This document shows, piece by piece, positions 7,155 through 13,328 of a DNA stretch of 13,328 nt (position 1 is its first letter; each line of letters opens with the position of its first letter). The stretch is taken from the NCBI GenBank assembly GCA_009774655.1, contig VSOD01000073.1, positions 1 through 13,328 of the forward strand, written 5' to 3'. Below the pieces are notes generated by a model, which had not been told where the DNA came from, ran no database searches, and saw only the letters and a program-made list of their open reading frames with translations. Source of the stretch: Lachnospiraceae bacterium. Lineage in GTDB: Bacteria; Bacillota_A; Clostridia; Lachnospirales; Lachnospiraceae. Made by a program: the position numbers and the translations under genes.

Positions 7155-8054
7155 TTACCCTTTGACGCCGCCCAGCGTAATACCCTTGACGAAGTTCTTC
7201 TGGATAAACGGATAAATCACGACGATCGGCAAAATGCCCAGTGTCGCCATGGCCATACGCACCGTAACGGACGGAATCTCCGACAGTCCCTGGTTGACGT
7301 TGCCCACCTGGCTTGCGTTCTGCGTCAGCGCATTGATGTTCTGCATCAGACGGTTCAGCAGGTTCTGGATACTGTAAAGGTCCGTCCTCTGCACCAGATA
7401 GATATAACCGTTATTCCAGTCATTCCAGTATGCGATCCCGGCAAACATACCGATCGTGGCAATGATCGGCTTGGAAAGCGGCACTGCGATCTTCACCATG
7501 GTCTGGAATTCGCTTGCCCCGTCGATATAAGCCGCCTCCAGAATCTCATCCGGCACGCCGGTCACAAAGTAGCTCTTCATCAAAAGAATGTTAAAAGCGT
7601 TCATCAACAGAGACGGAATCAGGAGGCCGTAAATGGTATCCCTGATGTGGAATACATTCGTATAGTTGATATAAGTCGGCACCAGACCGCCGTTAAACAA
7701 CATGGTAAACACTACCAAAAAGGTAAAGATCCCGCGGCCGGGAAGTCCCTTCTTGGACAGGCCGTAAGCAAGGCCGATCGTCAGAAGAAGGCTGCAGGTC
7801 GTGCCGATCGCGGTGATAAAAAAGGATATGCCATAGGCTTTGAGCACCACGCCGCCGTTGGAGGCAAAAATCCACTCATAAGCGTAAGTACTCCACTCTT
7901 CCGGGAAGAAAGAGTAACCGTTTCTCAAAACCGCGCCGTTGGAAGTCAGGGAAGAAATGACCATCAACACAATTGGGACAATGGCCATGACCGTCAGCAG
8001 AATCATAAAAATATGGCCGAATACATTAAAAATTTTATCTTCTCTCGTTTTCAT
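7155..8054 (-). CDS. Carbohydrate ABC transporter permease, YtcP/LplC-like (MalG family)
   Basis: A 299-residue inner-membrane permease of a binding-protein-dependent sugar importer. It has about six helices, the first at residues 12-34. The cytoplasmic EAA loop that contacts the ATPase is at 173-193 (EAAYIDGASEFQTMVKIAVP). The ending FVKGITLGGVKG is the usual C-terminus of YtcP-type proteins, and the length is normal. ATG at 8054 has AGGAG about 9-10 bases upstream. It lies 28 bases after the partner permease gene, with which it forms a heterodimer. The ATPase is not encoded here; such systems commonly share one MsmX-type ATPase. No substrate-binding lipoprotein gene follows, which is unusual for this class. 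Confidence 0.93.
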   Translation of the reverse strand: MKTREDKIFNVFGHIFMILLTVMAIVPIVLMVISSLTSNGAVLRNGYSFFPEEWSTYAYEWIFASNGGVVLKAYGISFFITAIGTTCSLLLTIGLAYGLSKKGLPGRGIFTFLVVFTMLFNGGLVPTYINYTNVFHIRDTIYGLLIPSLLMNAFNILLMKSYFVTGVPDEILEAAYIDGASEFQTMVKIAVPLSKPIIATIGMFAGIAYWNDWNNGYIYLVQRTDLYSIQNLLNRLMQNINALTQNASQVGNVNQGLSEIPSVTVRMAMATLGILPIVVIYPFIQKNFVKGITLGGVKG

Positions 8055-8082
8055 AGTTTATCTCTCCTACTCCTTGAAATAA

Positions 8083-9042
8083 TTACCAGAGTGCACTTTC
8101 CTTATCGATCCTGCGCACTACCAGGTTGGCCGTCAGGATCAAAATAAATCCGACGATAGACTGATATACACCGGCTGCCGCTGACATTGCGATATTACCA
8201 AGCTGCAGCAGTCCTCTGTAAACGTAGGTATCAATGGTCTGCGTCGTGGAATACAAAGCGCCCTGGTTCATCGGCACCTGATAGAACAGACCGAAATCAG
8301 AATAGAAGATACGACCGATGGCCATCAGTGTCAGCATGATCACGGTCGGTTTCAACATCGGCAGCGTGATATACCGGATCTGCTGAAGCTTGGTGGCCCC
8401 GTCGATCTGTGCCGACTCGTAATAAGAGCGGTCAAATCCCATCAAAGTTGCAAGATAAATGATACAGTTATACCCTACAGACTTCCATGCGCTCACAAAA
8501 AGGATGATAAACGGCCAGTATTTTGCCTCGGAATACCAGCTGATCCCCTCTTTTCCGAAAAGCGGCATGATCACGCTGTTGATAAACCCGTTTTCCACAC
8601 TGAAAAAGGAAAACACCAGATAGCCGATGATGACCGATGAGATCAGATACGGCAGCAGGATCGCACTCTGGTAAAACTTCTTGGCTTTTCCCCAGATCTC
8701 GCTTAAGATGATTGCGACCACAATCGCCAGTGCCGTATTGATCACGATAAAGGCGAGATTGTATGCTATCGTATTTCTGGTGATCACCCAGGCATCATTG
8801 GTAGTAAACAGGTATTCGAAATTCTTGAACCCGATCCAGTCACTCTTATAGATACCTTTTCTGGCATTGTACTGCTTAAAAGCGACGACCAGTCCCGGCA
8901 GGGGCATGTAGTTATTAATAAAAAGGTAGATCAGCCCCGGAAGCATGATCACGTAGATAGGAATATACCGACGGAATCTCCGCCATGTCATTTTGTTGCG
9001 GCCCGTGGACGCCGCTGGTTGTTTCTGCGCTTTAGACATCAT
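8083..9042 (-). CDS. Carbohydrate ABC transporter permease, LplB/YteP-like (MalF family)
   Basis: A 319-residue permease with about six helices, the first near residues 28-46 (YVIMLPGLIYLFI). The EAA loop is at about 209-230 (ESAQIDGATKLQQIRYITLP), slightly degenerate as is usual in LplB proteins. The ending RRIDKESALW is typical. It is the partner of the YtcP-like permease encoded 28 bases downstream. LplB/YtcP systems import oligosaccharides, often plant or host glycan fragments. The frame is open to an ATG at 9087, but the tandem ATGs at 9042 and 9039 follow AAGGAGCGTAAGGA, which gives two possible ribosome binding sites and the usual protein length, so the start is placed there. It is the first gene of the minus-strand operon, divergent from the sensor kinase. 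Confidence 0.92.
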   Translation of the reverse strand: MMSKAQKQPAASTGRNKMTWRRFRRYIPIYVIMLPGLIYLFINNYMPLPGLVVAFKQYNARKGIYKSDWIGFKNFEYLFTTNDAWVITRNTIAYNLAFIVINTALAIVVAIILSEIWGKAKKFYQSAILLPYLISSVIIGYLVFSFFSVENGFINSVIMPLFGKEGISWYSEAKYWPFIILFVSAWKSVGYNCIIYLATLMGFDRSYYESAQIDGATKLQQIRYITLPMLKPTVIMLTLMAIGRIFYSDFGLFYQVPMNQGALYSTTQTIDTYVYRGLLQLGNIAMSAAAGVYQSIVGFILILTANLVVRRIDKESALW

Positions 9043-9101
9043 TATCCTTACGCTCCTTTCGTTCCCTTGAAAGCCGCAGCGCGGCAATTTTTGTTAGTTT
9101 G

Positions 9102-9107
9102 ATTATA
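9102..9107 (-). promoter_or_regulatory. -10 box of the permease/esterase operon, no recognisable -35
   Basis: TATAAT on the minus strand (9107-9102) is a perfect -10 about 60 bases before the LplB-like ATG. No TTGACA-like hexamer lies 15-19 bases upstream (that position is a T-run). This is the pattern of an activator-dependent promoter, and the adjacent AraC-type regulator is the natural candidate. A TGTTA element on the same strand occurs twice upstream (9135-9131 and 9154-9150), 19 bases apart, and could be part of the activator site, but that is weak. Confidence 0.45.
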
Positions 9108-9181
9108 GCCGCCCAGATCGGGATAAAAAATAACAATTCTGACCTGTATTAACACTATCCGGACTTCCTAAACCCGTTCTC

Positions 9182-9210
9182 TTGACAAAAAATGGTTGAA
9201 TAGCTACGAT
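9182..9210 (+). promoter_or_regulatory. Promoter of the sensor kinase/response regulator operon
   Basis: TTGACA (9182-9187) is a perfect -35, with a 17-base spacer to TACGAT (9205-9210). The predicted start near 9217 gives a leader of about 27 bases before ATG 9244, whose ribosome binding site GGAGG is at 9233-9237. This suggests constitutive expression of the regulatory pair. Confidence 0.65.
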
Positions 9211-9243
9211 ATTATCAGTATTTTGCACAATCGGAGGCATTTC

Positions 9244-10947
9244 ATGAAGAAGAAACTGCAGCAATTATCCGTCAATACATATACCCTGTTTCTGCTGGGC
9301 TTCATACTGCTGCTTTTTCTTGCCCTGATCGGATTCCAGAATCAATCCGCCATATCGCTGCTGTCGGAACATGTCTACCACAACACACAGGCCACCGTGG
9401 CGCTCTACCAGAAGCAAATCGATTACGAGCTGGACAGAGTCGAAACCTATTTGTACACCGTAGCATTTGAAAATAATAATTATATAAATTTGTCCTATCA
9501 GGACAACAGTTCTACCTCCTGGTACAGTTCCCTCCATTATCTTGACCAGAATTTCCAAAGCGCACTGTCGCTGTATATTTCAGACGGTTTTATGTTCTAT
9601 GACCCGGAAAAGGACAACTTCCTGTTTACAAGCCAGATCAACACTTCCACGCTGACTTTACGAAATACACTCCGCAGCGCGATCTCTGCCAGTCAGCTGC
9701 CCGACGCCTGGGAGATCATGGAGATAGACGGCTCTTACTACCTTCTTCGGATGATCGGCATCGGCAAAGCCCGTCTTGGCACCCTGATCAGCGTTTCCTC
9801 GCTGCTTGGGGCCGCAACATCTTTCCATAACGAAGATATTGCCCTGTATGTCACCACACAGGACAACTGTCTGTACGGCCCGGACAATACCGCCCTGCCG
9901 TTAAATTTCGATATCCTTACCGACTCTTACGCCGTCAAAAGAATAGAGGGGGAGAAAATGCTGATCGTACAGCAGGCGCTTTCGGGCAACTGCTTCTATC
10001 TGACCAGCCTGATACCTTATTCCGAGATTCAGGCGCTGAATGTTTCCCTGCGCAATGCCGCCATTCTCACAACCATCCTTTTTCTGGCCGCCAGCTTGGC
10101 ATTGATCTACTCTGTCAACAGACAACTCATACGTCCGGTCAACATACTGACGGCCGCTCTTGAGAAAGTGTCCGAAGGCAGTCTGGAAAATCAGATTTCC
10201 GTGTCCGGACAGCTTCGGGAATACCAGCAGATGTCAGACAGCTTCAATGACATGGTAGCAGAGATCAAACACCTGAAAATAGATATTTATGAAGAAAAAC
10301 TACAGCATCAGGAACTGGAGATCCAATATCTGAAACAACAGATCACCCCTCATTTCATGATCAACTGTCTGAACACTGCCTATCAGCTGATCGAACCTGA
10401 GCACCTGGATCTCGCCCGTTCCATGCTCATGGACTTAAGCCAGCATCTGCGCTATACGCTTTCTGCCGGCCAGACGGTTCCGCTGGGGGAAGACCTGCGG
10501 ATGGTCAAAAACTACGTAGAAATGTCCGGCATCCGTTATCCGGGCTGCCTTTCCCTGCATACCAACTGTCCGGACGCCTTCCAGCAGGCAACCATCGTTC
10601 CCCTTCTCCTGCTGAATTTTATTGAAAACACCATTAAGCATGAAGTGGTCATGGGCCGTCTTCTGGAAATACACATTGACGTTACCTCCTATGAGACAGA
10701 GGACCGTATCCGTCTACAGATCTGTATCTGGGATACCGGCGGCGGCTTTTCCCAGCAGATGCTTGCGAAGGTCACCGCGCCGTCCTATCCTTCCGGCAGC
10801 GATACTTCTCATATCGGAATCACGAATGTCATCTCCCGTATGCGCCATATTTTCCCTGACGTCCGGTTTACCTTCTGTAACCGTCCCGGTGCAGGCGCAC
10901 AGATCACCGTTGATTTTCCGTATCAGCTTCTGGAAAACAGACAGTAA
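9244..10947 (+). CDS. Sensor histidine kinase, YesM-like (LytS/GHKL type)
   Basis: A 567-residue membrane sensor kinase. Helix 1 is at about residues 13-32, an extracytoplasmic sensor region at 33-270, helix 2 at about 272-291, a HAMP linker at about 292-345, a coiled-coil stretch around 345-366, the His_kinase domain with phospho-acceptor His370 in ITPHFMINCLN, and the ATPase domain. In the ATPase domain the N-box is around Asn462 (LNFIENTIKH), the G1 box is WDTGGGF (Asp497) and the G2 region is IGITNVISRMR. The usual family phosphosite reads PHFLYNTLN; here the Tyr is Ile. ATG 9244 is chosen over the upstream TTG at 9196 because GGAGG lies 6 bases before it and TTG 9196 falls inside the promoter. 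The kinase should phosphorylate the regulator encoded 35 bases downstream in response to a carbohydrate-related signal (family knowledge plus context). Confidence 0.93.
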   Translation: MKKKLQQLSVNTYTLFLLGFILLLFLALIGFQNQSAISLLSEHVYHNTQATVALYQKQIDYELDRVETYLYTVAFENNNYINLSYQDNSSTSWYSSLHYLDQNFQSALSLYISDGFMFYDPEKDNFLFTSQINTSTLTLRNTLRSAISASQLPDAWEIMEIDGSYYLLRMIGIGKARLGTLISVSSLLGAATSFHNEDIALYVTTQDNCLYGPDNTALPLNFDILTDSYAVKRIEGEKMLIVQQALSGNCFYLTSLIPYSEIQALNVSLRNAAILTTILFLAASLALIYSVNRQLIRPVNILTAALEKVSEGSLENQISVSGQLREYQQMSDSFNDMVAEIKHLKIDIYEEKLQHQELEIQYLKQQITPHFMINCLNTAYQLIEPEHLDLARSMLMDLSQHLRYTLSAGQTVPLGEDLRMVKNYVEMSGIRYPGCLSLHTNCPDAFQQATIVPLLLLNFIENTIKHEVVMGRLLEIHIDVTSYETEDRIRLQICIWDTGGGFSQQMLAKVTAPSYPSGSDTSHIGITNVISRMRHIFPDVRFTFCNRPGAGAQITVDFPYQLLENRQ

Positions 10948-10982
10948 CCGCAAACCAAAAACCATACCGAAAGGAACCTGAT

Positions 10983-12560
10983 ATGAACTTACTGATTGTA
11001 GATGATGAATATTACAGTGCAGAAAGCACCCGCAGGAAAATTGCCGAAAATGGCCCGGTTTTTACAGAAATCTTCTGTGCCTATAACATGAAGCAGGCTC
11101 TGGAAATCTTTTCCGCCAATTCCATCGCCATTATGATCCTGGATATTGAAATGCCCGGCGGCAGCGGGTTGGAACTTCTGGACCATATCCGTCAGAACGG
11201 GTTGGATACAATCTGCATCTTTCTGACCGCCTATGCCAAATTCGAATATGTTTCCAAAGCCATGCGTCTGACCAGCATCGACTATCTGCTGAAACCGGTG
11301 ACCGACGAAGACCTGCTGTCTGCGGTCTCCAAGGCGGTGGAACAATACCGGCAGCAGACGAATATCAAGCTAAATACGCTGCAGGCCGGTTACTGGAAAG
11401 AGAGTGAACTATATCTGTGGGAACTTTTCTGGCTTGATCTTTCCGCAGGCGCCATTTCCAGCCGGAAGGCCGATATTGTAAGCGAACTGAACCTGCGGAA
11501 TCTGGATGCGGCGGCCGCGGAATTCACCTATCTGATCCTGCTGATCCAATGCAATGGTATGGATGAAATGCCGTTAAAAAAAGACCTGCATGAATTTCTT
11601 CTGAAAAATATCGCGCGGGAATATTTTTATAAGAAAGAAGAGATCCCTGTGGTCGTGCGCATGAACAGGCAGTTTTACTTCCTGCCCCTGCCGGGCGCGG
11701 GCCGCAGCAGGGAAACGCTGCTGTCTCTGTGCAGCAAGGCGTTCACGGACTTTGTCCCGCGATTTCCCAATACTTTTAATTTCTATATTCCCGGCCGCTG
11801 CTGCGGCATCTCGGATTTTCAGGAAATGCTGCGGGAACTGACCGACACTGCCAAGAGCAATGTCTCCCTGGAAAATCATGTCTTTGATCTTGCGCAGCTG
11901 TCCCGGCGTGAAAGTATTCCTGTGGAAATCACCTTTTCCGAAGGACATTACAGCGATCTGCTGCTCCAGCGCAAGACCAGACACCTTATGTCAGAGACAA
12001 CATTATTCTTAAATACCCTGCAGCACTCCGGACACGCCACAAGAGATACCCTGACCAGTTTCTACTACAGCTTTCTGCAGATTCTTTTTGGCTGCATGAA
12101 CACTACCGATAACGAGGCGCTTCCCCTCTTTCGGGAACAGATTTCTCAATTTCCTGTTGACCGGGCCTGCTCTTCCATCCCGAATCTTCGCGACTGGGTC
12201 ACGGACGCCCTCACGCTGTATGAAGAATGTATCCGCAGCTGCGCCGATCAGGATGCTGCCGTCACCACGGTCAAAAACTACATACGCTCTCATCTGGATG
12301 AAAACCTGACCAGAGAATCTCTGGCAGCGATGGTATATCTTACTCCGGATTACCTGTCGCATCTTTTTAAAAGAGAGACCGGCTTCTCTTTGACAAACTA
12401 TATCATCTATGAGCGGATCGAGGAGGCAAAAAGACTTCTGGCCGGCACCAGTCAGAACATCAGCGACATTGCCACCAGATGCGGGTTCCAGAATATATCC
12501 TATTTTTCCAAACAGTTCCGGCGCTTCACCGGTGTAACGCCCCGGGAATTCAGAAAATAA
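10983..12560 (+). CDS. Response regulator with AraC-type DNA-binding domain, YesN-like
   Basis: A 525-residue regulator. The receiver domain occupies residues 1 to about 120, with acidic Asp7/Asp8, phospho-acceptor Asp54 (MILDIEMPGGSG), Thr82 and Lys104 (LLKPVTD). A middle region of about 130-415 has no motif I recognise, as is common in YesN proteins. The C-terminal AraC-type double helix-turn-helix is at about 425-525 (LAAMVYLTPDYLSHLFKRET, then ISDIATRCGFQNISYFSKQF, ending TGVTPREFRK). ATG 10983 has AAGGA at 10971-10975. It is co-transcribed with the kinase after a 35-base gap. It probably activates the divergent permease/esterase operon, whose promoter lacks a -35. Confidence 0.95.
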   Translation: MNLLIVDDEYYSAESTRRKIAENGPVFTEIFCAYNMKQALEIFSANSIAIMILDIEMPGGSGLELLDHIRQNGLDTICIFLTAYAKFEYVSKAMRLTSIDYLLKPVTDEDLLSAVSKAVEQYRQQTNIKLNTLQAGYWKESELYLWELFWLDLSAGAISSRKADIVSELNLRNLDAAAAEFTYLILLIQCNGMDEMPLKKDLHEFLLKNIAREYFYKKEEIPVVVRMNRQFYFLPLPGAGRSRETLLSLCSKAFTDFVPRFPNTFNFYIPGRCCGISDFQEMLRELTDTAKSNVSLENHVFDLAQLSRRESIPVEITFSEGHYSDLLLQRKTRHLMSETTLFLNTLQHSGHATRDTLTSFYYSFLQILFGCMNTTDNEALPLFREQISQFPVDRACSSIPNLRDWVTDALTLYEECIRSCADQDAAVTTVKNYIRSHLDENLTRESLAAMVYLTPDYLSHLFKRETGFSLTNYIIYERIEEAKRLLAGTSQNISDIATRCGFQNISYFSKQFRRFTGVTPREFRK

Positions 12561-12576
12561 TTTTTTTATTTCCGGG
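12541..12576. other. Stem-loop spanning the stop codons of two convergent genes
   Basis: CCCGGGAAT (12541-12549) pairs with ATTTCCGGG (12568-12576) over 9 bp with one G-T wobble. The 18-base loop is AT-rich and can fold further (AAAAT against the T7 run). The structure covers the end of the regulator gene (stop at 12558-12560) and the stop of the small convergent gene (TAA, 12568-12566). The T-run is inside the structure rather than after it, so it is not a standard terminator for either strand, but the position suggests a shared 3'-end signal. Confidence 0.45.
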
Positions 12577-12769
12577 CGTCATCGTTTTGCTCTTTCCTGA
12601 TCAATGCCTGATAAATCACTGTAGCAAAACTTGATGCCAGCAGAATTTCCACAACATTATTTACGTATTTGTTCAGGTCAGTACCCATCACATTGAAAAT
12701 AATGTGGATCAACATCAAGATAAACATTACGATCGCCACAGCGGCAGCTCCTTTTAAAAAATGCTTCAT
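12566..12769 (-). CDS. Small two-helix membrane protein of unknown function
   Basis: A 67-residue protein, MKHFLKGAAAVAIVMFILML at the N-terminus. It has a hydrophobic helix at about residues 7-28, a polar link (MGTDLNKYVNN), a second helix at about 38-57, and a charged tail (RKEQNDDARK). I do not recognise a family. The frame extends to a TTG at 12790, but ATG 12769 is preferred; AAGGAA lies about 10 bases upstream, a loose but plausible ribosome binding site. It is convergent with the regulator gene, with stop codons 5 bases apart, and has a possible promoter at 12813-12843. The clean hydrophobicity pattern and its own upstream signals support a real gene, but a chance frame cannot be excluded. 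Confidence 0.6.
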   Translation of the reverse strand: MKHFLKGAAAVAIVMFILMLIHIIFNVMGTDLNKYVNNVVEILLASSFATVIYQALIRKEQNDDARK

Positions 12770-12812
12770 AACTTTCTGTTTCCTTTCCAAATAAATTTAT
12801 TTTCTGTCAAAC

Positions 12813-12843
12813 AGTATATCAGGGAAAACAGCAGTTCTTCCAA
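12813..12843 (-). promoter_or_regulatory. Possible promoter of the small membrane protein gene
   Basis: On the minus strand, TTGGAA (12843-12838) and TATACT (12818-12813) are 19 bases apart, with TGA just before the -10 (extended -10 form). The predicted leader is about 37 bases to ATG 12769. The spacer is longer than ideal. Confidence 0.4.
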
Positions 12844-12869
12844 AACAGTCATAAAATACCTTATTTCAT

Positions 12870-12910
12870 GAATAAGTGCATTTTTTTCTTTCCTGAATAC
12901 GCACTTATTC
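12870..12910. repeat. Perfect 10-bp inverted repeat in the divergent intergenic region
   Basis: GAATAAGTGC (12870-12879) and its exact reverse complement GCACTTATTC (12901-12910) are separated by 21 bases containing a T-run. Allowing a 3-base bulge, the similarity extends outward to ATGAATAAGTGC against a right arm that reads ATGAAGAATAAGTGC on the other strand. The arm centres are 31 bp apart, about three helical turns, as expected for an operator bound on one face. It lies 21 bases upstream of the -35 of the rightward promoter. Confidence 0.7.
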
Positions 12911-12931
12911 TTCATTTTCGTCGAACAAGGC

Positions 12932-12960
12932 TTGCTGTAAAGAATGATATAAAGTATAAT
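12932..12960 (+). promoter_or_regulatory. Strong promoter of the right-end membrane protein gene
   Basis: TTGCTG (12932-12937), a 17-base spacer and a perfect TATAAT (12955-12960). Transcription would start near 12967, about 30 bases before ATG 12997. The inverted repeat at 12870-12910 ends 21 bases upstream. Confidence 0.65.
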
Positions 12961-12996
12961 TAGGTTTGCAAATATCAAAAGAAGGAATCTACCTAA

Positions 12997-13328
12997 ATGT
13001 TATTGTCTTTTTTTCAGCTTTCCCTTGCTGTTCGCAATGTATGGCCCGGGCGTATGGGCCTCAAAGCCTTTATCGTTCTTTATCTGTCGCTGCTGCTTGC
13101 CGGAATGCCCATAAAGTTCCTGTCCTGTATACCCTACGGCCTGTTCGGTATTCCGGCGGTCATTTGTATTTACGGGCTGGTTTTCTGCCGGGATACCGCC
13201 GCCCAAAATGTCTGTATGGGTATGATCGGGTTTGTGCTTGCGCTTGTGACGGATAACCTGGTGTCAGGCTTTCTGCATATGCTGATTCCCACATCTTTCA
13301 TCGAGCAGCCGTATGTTTCTTCCATTGT
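12997..13328 (+). CDS. Polytopic membrane protein, N-terminal part (runs off the right edge)
   Basis: Opens at ATG 12997 (MLLSFFQLSLAVRNVWPGRM) with GAAGGA about 11 bases upstream and stays open to the window end, giving 110 codons. Hydrophobic helices are at about residues 22-38, 44-64 and 71-93, joined by short polar loops (FCRDTAAQN). The frame has GC-rich third positions like its neighbours, and a consensus promoter lies just upstream. A multi-helix N-terminus of this kind would fit a GHKL/AgrC-type sensor kinase, but the diagnostic C-terminal domain is outside the window, so the function is left open. Confidence 0.65.
   Translation, partial: MLLSFFQLSLAVRNVWPGRMGLKAFIVLYLSLLLAGMPIKFLSCIPYGLFGIPAVICIYGLVFCRDTAAQNVCMGMIGFVLALVTDNLVSGFLHMLIPTSFIEQPYVSSI

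Noticed and set aside
9196..9243. Upstream TTG start extending the sensor kinase by 16 residues
   Set aside because: TTG 9196 lies between the -35 and -10 of the predicted promoter and has no ribosome binding site, while ATG 9244 has a good GGAGG.
12966..13256. Plus-strand 96-codon frame overlapping the right-end gene
   Set aside because: Out of frame with the membrane-protein reading, rich in Cys, Arg and Tyr without pattern, and closed before the window end. The 12997 frame has the better start, hydrophobic pattern and stays open.

Overview
The window looks like a chromosomal segment of a Gram-positive anaerobic Firmicute, most likely Lachnospiraceae (inference). Support comes from two FtsX-type ABC modules in the style common in that family, a YesM/YesN two-component system facing an LplB/YtcP-type sugar permease pair, strong AGGAGG ribosome binding sites, and a remnant of the PD-(D/E)XK nuclease/transposase family common in gut clostridia. 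No phage, integrase, CRISPR, rRNA or tRNA was seen.

Left region (1-5286, all minus strand): two tandem ATPase + FtsX-permease modules. Module A (4853 down to 1568) has its own extended -10 promoter and a leader of about 170 bases. Module B (1371 to beyond base 1) is preceded by an array of 7-bp direct repeats at 11-bp spacing that ends 10 bp upstream of a TACAAT box. This is the layout of a Pho box, i.e. a site for an OmpR/PhoB-type response regulator. No such regulator or its kinase lies in the window. Modules of this type usually deal with antimicrobial peptides, cell-envelope stress or lipid/peptide export. The module B permease carries an in-frame 39-bp tandem duplication at the window edge.

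Middle (5287-5657): a 3' fragment of an Rpn/PD-(D/E)XK transposase-nuclease gene, then a long perfect hairpin.

Central region (5699-12560): a carbohydrate-uptake locus. On the minus strand are two binding-protein-dependent permeases (LplB-like, YtcP-like) followed by an intracellular Ig-domain esterase. On the plus strand, divergently, are a YesM-like sensor kinase and a YesN-like AraC-type response regulator. The likely logic is that the kinase senses an extracellular sugar signal, the regulator activates the permease promoter (which has a good -10 but no -35), the transporter imports an oligosaccharide, and the esterase removes acyl groups from it. The locus contains no solute-binding lipoprotein, no ATPase and no glycoside hydrolase, so those parts must come from elsewhere.

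Right end (12541-13328): a stem-loop over the stop codons of two convergent genes, a 67-residue two-helix membrane protein on the minus strand, a divergent intergenic region with a perfect 10-bp inverted repeat and a strong plus-strand promoter, and the start of a polytopic membrane protein that runs off the window. I see no clearly new system. The most interesting signals are the direct-repeat operator, the tandem peptide repeat, and the inverted repeat near the right end.
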